In this document: positions 6,886 through 9,732 of the stretch, in pieces
Numbering within the stretch: position 1 is the first letter of the stretch
Layout: the number at the start of each line of letters is the position of its first letter
NCBI GenBank assembly: GCA_030147435.1
Contig: JASKZX010000029.1
Location: 1-9,732 of the forward strand
Reading direction: 5' to 3'
Source of the DNA: Savagea sp.
GTDB taxonomy: Bacteria; Bacillota; Bacilli; Bacillales_A; Planococcaceae
Length of the DNA stretch: 9,732 nucleotides
The notes under the pieces: generated by a model
Told to the model about the DNA's origin: nothing
Databases searched by the model: none
The model's input: the letters and a program-made list of their open reading frames with translations, nothing else
Translations under genes and position numbers: made by a program

Positions 6886-7719
6886 ATGATAGGACCTATC
6901 GGAGTTATTGATTCAGGAGTTGGTGGTTTGACTGTCGCAAAAGAAATTATGCGTGCACTACCGAATGAATCGATCATATATTTAGGAGATGATGCTCGTT
7001 GTCCATACGGGCCACGAACGACAGAAGAAGTCGCATCATTTACGTTAGAAATAGCAGAAGCGTTGAAATATTTAAATATTAAAATGCTCGTAATTGCATG
7101 TAATACAGCAACGGCAGCAGCATTACCTTTAGTAAAAGAAGCATGTCCTTTCCCAGTGATCGGTGTCATAGATCCTGGCTCTCGAGCAGCATTACATGCA
7201 TCGGAGCAAAAGAAAGTTGTCGTGCTCGGAACATCAGGGACCGTAAAAAGTGGTGCATATCATCAAGCCATTCATGAAAAAGAAGCATCGGCTGATGTAC
7301 AAGCACTCGCTTGTCCGACATTTGTGCCATTAGTTGAAGAAGGGCTTTATAAATCAGAAAAAGCAAAAGAAGAAGTAGAAAAAACATTGTCAGTTTTAGA
7401 TGCTTCGACATTTGATACAGCGATACTTGGCTGTACGCATTATCCATTGCTTGAACAGCATATATCTGAAGCGTTTCCAGCGCATGTCCGTGTTATTTCT
7501 TCAGCAGAAGAGACAGCACGAGACGTAGAACGTGTATTAAAAGAAAAAGACTTGTTATCGAAGGATGAACGAGCAACTTATCAGTTTTATACAACAGGAG
7601 ATGTAAAGAAATTTCAAGCAATCGTAGAAGATTGGCTTCAAATAGAAAAGCCACAAGTTGAACGATTAGATTTACAAGCAGTGATCCAGTCAAAAGGAGA
7701 GAAGCTGCGATTTACTTAA
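6886..7719 (+). CDS. racE: glutamate racemase
   Basis: Interconverts L- and D-glutamate without cofactor and supplies D-glutamate for peptidoglycan stem peptides. The 277-residue protein has both halves of the Asp/Glu racemase fold. IDSGVGG carries Asp9 and Ser10; GDDARCPYGPR covers 35-44; ACNTATAA carries the first catalytic cysteine, Cys72; and GCTHYPLLE carries the second, Cys183, with His185. All catalytic positions are intact. The ATG is supported by AGAGGGA (6873-6879), six bases upstream. The rph ribosome site overlaps its stop, so racE and rph are co-transcribed. In B. subtilis gerE and ysmB precede this gene and gerM follows it (from memory); none is present here. MurI is an equally valid name for the family. 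Confidence 0.96.
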   Translation: MIGPIGVIDSGVGGLTVAKEIMRALPNESIIYLGDDARCPYGPRTTEEVASFTLEIAEALKYLNIKMLVIACNTATAAALPLVKEACPFPVIGVIDPGSRAALHASEQKKVVVLGTSGTVKSGAYHQAIHEKEASADVQALACPTFVPLVEEGLYKSEKAKEEVEKTLSVLDASTFDTAILGCTHYPLLEQHISEAFPAHVRVISSAEETARDVERVLKEKDLLSKDERATYQFYTTGDVKKFQAIVEDWLQIEKPQVERLDLQAVIQSKGEKLRFT

Positions 7720-7733
7720 GGAGGAAATGAATA

Positions 7734-8489
7734 ATGACTATGCGTCATGATGGACGACAACTGGATGAGTTACGTTCAGTTACAATTGAACCAGATTATA
7801 TTATGCACCCAGAAGGGTCAGTACTAATTACAGTAGGAAATACAAAAGTAATTTGTAACGCAACGATTGAAAAGCGAGTGCCTCGATTTTTACGAGGACA
7901 AGGAAAAGGTTGGATTACTGCAGAGTATTCAATGCTTCCGCGTGCAACAGCAGAACGTACACAACGAGAAGCATCACGTGGTAAAATTGGTGGACGTACG
8001 ATGGAAATTCAACGACTGATCGGCCGTTCTTTACGCGCGGTCGTCGATTTAGAAGCACTCGGTGAACGTACAGTTTGGGTAGACTGTGATGTTATTCAAG
8101 CAGATGGTGGGACACGTACAGCTTCGATTACAGGAGCATTCGTTGCGATGACGATGGCTCTTGCACGTCTACATGCAGAAGAAAACTTTGAAAAGTTCCC
8201 AGTAACAGACTACTTAGCAGCAACGAGTGTCGGCTTACTCGATTCAGGAGAAGCGATCGTTGATTTAAACTATGTAGAGGATGTAGATGCGCAAGTCGAT
8301 ATGAATGTCGTCATGACAGGTGCTGGAGAATTCGTTGAAATTCAAGGGACTGGAGAAGAAGCGACATTTTCAATGAAAGACTTACAAACATTCCTTACAC
8401 TTGCTGAAAAAGGGATTCAAGAATTAGTAGAAGAACAAAAACAAATCCTCGCACGTTACAATGCGCCAGTTGGGAGTTCAGAAGAATGA
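7734..8489 (+). CDS. rph: ribonuclease PH
   Basis: Phosphate-dependent 3'-to-5' exoribonuclease that trims the 3' ends of tRNA precursors, acting as a hexamer. The 251-residue protein is a full-length Rph. It begins [11 protein letters not shown], has the RNA-binding block [19 protein letters not shown] around 87-105, the phosphate-binding GTR at 126-128 within [18 protein letters not shown], the acidic pair Asp183 and Asp189 in [13 protein letters not shown], and the block GTGEEATFS near 205-213. ATG 7734 is preferred because AAGGAGG (7718-7724) is nine bases away; ATG 7740, giving the MRHDGRQ start seen in B. subtilis, would be 15 bases away. It begins 14 bases after racE, and its stop overlaps the rdgB start (ATGA). 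Confidence 0.96.
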   Translation: MTMRHDGRQLDELRSVTIEPDYIMHPEGSVLITVGNTKVICNATIEKRVPRFLRGQGKGWITAEYSMLPRATAERTQREASRGKIGGRTMEIQRLIGRSLRAVVDLEALGERTVWVDCDVIQADGGTRTASITGAFVAMTMALARLHAEENFEKFPVTDYLAATSVGLLDSGEAIVDLNYVEDVDAQVDMNVVMTGAGEFVEIQGTGEEATFSMKDLQTFLTLAEKGIQELVEEQKQILARYNAPVGSSEE

Positions 8490-9100
8490 AAGAAATATTC
8501 ATCGCGACGAACAATAAAGGAAAAGCAAAAGATTTCGAAGCGTTATTTCATCCGTTAGGTATTGAAGTAAAAACATTAGCGGACTTACCTGAGGCGATCG
8601 ATGTCGAAGAAACAGGTGTAACATTTGAAGAAAATGCAATTTTAAAAGCAGAAGAAGTCGCAAAACGTTTCAATACATTCGTTATAGCGGATGACTCAGG
8701 GCTTGAAGTCGATGCGTTAAACGGAGAGCCTGGCGTTTATTCCGCTCGATATGCTGGAGAAGCAAAAGACGATGAAGCAAATATTGATAAAGTATTAACG
8801 CAACTCGAAAATGTACCTACTCAAGAACGTACTGCACGTTTCCGCTGTGTGCTAGCAGTAGCTGCCCCAGGTATAGAAACGGTAACGATTGACGGTAGTT
8901 GTGAAGGATTAATTACGACAGAAAGAATAGGGACAGAAGGGTTCGGATATGATCCTATTTTTTACGTGCCGAAATACGAACGAACGATGGCGCAAATGAC
9001 TGCTGAAGAAAAGGGAAAGATTTCTCATCGAGGGCAAGCGATTAAAAAACTACGCCCACAGCTCGCTCCACTTTTAAAAGAGGCACGTGATGCAAAATGA
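8486..9100 (+). CDS. rdgB: XTP/dITP diphosphatase (RdgB/Ham1, YsnA ortholog)
   Basis: Cytosolic nucleotide-pool sanitiser: hydrolyses dITP, ITP and XTP to monophosphates and pyrophosphate so that deaminated purines are not built into DNA or RNA. The 204-residue protein is a typical single-domain Ham1-type enzyme. [11 protein letters not shown] at 7-17 is the triphosphate-binding motif; [14 protein letters not shown] follows at 42-55; [26 protein letters not shown] (66-91) holds the catalytic aspartates 69-70; [11 protein letters not shown] is at 152-162; and KISHRGQA at 178-185 closes the purine site. The start overlaps the rph stop in ATGA, with GGGAG at 8472-8476 inside rph, indicating translational coupling. 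The end overlaps the next gene the same way. Confidence 0.96.
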   Translation: MKEIFIATNNKGKAKDFEALFHPLGIEVKTLADLPEAIDVEETGVTFEENAILKAEEVAKRFNTFVIADDSGLEVDALNGEPGVYSARYAGEAKDDEANIDKVLTQLENVPTQERTARFRCVLAVAAPGIETVTIDGSCEGLITTERIGTEGFGYDPIFYVPKYERTMAQMTAEEKGKISHRGQAIKKLRPQLAPLLKEARDAK

Positions 9101-9588
9101 TCGTATTGATTGCAAGCGATACACATCGTCAACGTGAACTCGTAGAAGCTTGGAAAACAATCGATGCTGATTTGTACATTCATTGTGGAGATAGTGAGTT
9201 ATCTGCAAATGATGCTATTTGGAATGATGTTCACGTAGTAAAAGGAAATTGTGATATAGGTTCTTATCCATTAGAGGAAATCATTGAAGCAGGCACGACA
9301 AAAATTTTAGTCGTGCACGGGCATCAAGATCGAGTGAAACAGTCGTTGTTACCACTTAGCTATAAAGCAGAAGAAAAACAAGCGGATGTCGTTTGTTTTG
9401 GTCACTCTCATTTATACGGCGCAGAATATACTGAAGGACGTCTATTCATTAATCCAGGAAGTTTAGCAGCTCCACGAGGAGGACGCCCGCCGACGTATGC
9501 ACAGCTACTAATTACAGATGAAGCATATGAAGTATCCTTTCATACATTAACAGGAGAATGCGTCGATCGAGTAAAATGGAAAAAATGA
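9097..9588 (+). CDS. ysnB: YfcE/MJ0936-type metallophosphoesterase (YsnB)
   Basis: Small cytosolic phosphodiesterase of the calcineurin-like superfamily with a two-metal centre. The 163 residues contain all the metal-binding motifs: SDTH (Asp8, His10), CGD (Asp32), GNCD (Asn51), HGH (His74) and GHSH (His103, His105), followed by the family tail INPGSLAAPRGG. The true substrate is unknown; relatives such as YfcE act on phosphodiesters in vitro. The ATG overlaps the rdgB stop (ATGA), and AAAGAGG at 9077-9083 is a rather distant ribosome site, so translation is probably coupled to rdgB. In B. subtilis, ysnB likewise follows ysnA. The stop codon is immediately followed by the -35 box of the tRNA promoter. 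Confidence 0.93.
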   Translation: MIVLIASDTHRQRELVEAWKTIDADLYIHCGDSELSANDAIWNDVHVVKGNCDIGSYPLEEIIEAGTTKILVVHGHQDRVKQSLLPLSYKAEEKQADVVCFGHSHLYGAEYTEGRLFINPGSLAAPRGGRPPTYAQLLITDEAYEVSFHTLTGECVDRVKWKK

Positions 9589-9617
9589 TTGACTTTTTAT
9601 AAAAAATTACCTATAAT
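9589..9617 (+). promoter_or_regulatory. strong promoter of tRNA-Arg
   Basis: TTGACT (9589-9594, 5 of 6) and a perfect TATAAT (9612-9617) are separated by 17 mostly A/T bases. This is the best promoter in the window, as expected for a stable RNA. The -35 begins right after the ysnB stop codon, and transcription should start near 9624. Confidence 0.9.
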
Positions 9618-9619
9618 AG

Positions 9620-9650
9620 AAGGTGTTCTTTTAAGAGAAGAACATCTTTT
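9620..9650 (+). terminator. hairpin between tRNA promoter and tRNA, possible operon terminator
   Basis: AAGGTGTTCTT (9620-9630) pairs with AAGAACATCTT (9638-9648) to give an 11-bp stem with one G-U pair and a 7-base loop. Only TT (9649-9650) follows, then ATTATG, so the T-run is short. It could end transcripts arriving from ysnB. The tRNA promoter starts transcription just inside its left arm, so tRNA transcripts would contain a shorter stem. The hairpin is clear; its role as a terminator is uncertain. Confidence 0.5.
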
Positions 9651-9655
9651 ATTAT

Positions 9656-9729
<74 letters not shown>

Positions 9730-9732
9730 TTT

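Noticed and set aside
6768..7169. Leftward 133-residue open frame across the thioesterase-racE gap
   Set aside because: Most of it is antisense to racE, it matches no family I know and has no convincing start signals.

Overview
The window is ordinary Bacillales (Firmicutes) chromosome: thioredoxin, UvrC, a YslB-like protein, succinate dehydrogenase and a glutamate racemase / RNase PH / RdgB / phosphodiesterase cluster, closed by a tRNA-Arg. The base composition (low to middling GC, roughly 42% by eye), strong AGGAGG-type ribosome sites, SigA-type promoters, a cytochrome b558-type SdhC and a tRNA gene without encoded CCA all fit that group. From memory of Bacillus subtilis, the order trxA-uvrC-(lysC)-yslB-sdhCAB-ysmA-(gerE, ysmB)-racE-(gerM)-rph-ysnA-ysnB is the same, with the genes in parentheses absent here. 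The loss of the sporulation genes gerE and gerM points, as an inference, to a non-sporulating or rearranged member of the order; the genus cannot be settled from the window.

Layout: 1-142 is the trxA promoter and leader; trxA (143-457) ends at a clear intrinsic terminator. uvrC (558-2348) runs rightward and its stop overlaps by four bases the stop of the leftward yslB (2345-2758). A 207-base divergent region (2759-2965) carries the sdh promoter, a possible CcpA site and a ~90-base leader. sdhC-sdhA-sdhB (2966-6177) encode complete menaquinone-linked succinate dehydrogenase, closed by an 11-bp terminator stem. A new promoter at 6258-6286 drives an acyl-CoA thioesterase gene and probably the following racE-rph-rdgB-ysnB run, in which the last three genes overlap by ATGA junctions. 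The window ends with a strong promoter and tRNA-Arg(UCU), with a hairpin between them that may also end the upstream operon.

How the genes work together: TrxA keeps cytosolic thiols reduced; UvrC makes the dual incision in nucleotide excision repair; SdhCAB feeds electrons from succinate to menaquinone; RacE supplies D-glutamate to peptidoglycan; Rph trims the 3' ends of tRNAs; RdgB removes deaminated purine nucleotides. No mobile element, CRISPR, toxin-antitoxin pair or defence system was seen. No new biological system is evident; the points worth a second look are regulatory (Spx-type trxA promoter, possible cre and alternative pairing in the sdh leader, a shared promoter motif, and the hairpin in the tRNA leader) and the missing sporulation genes.
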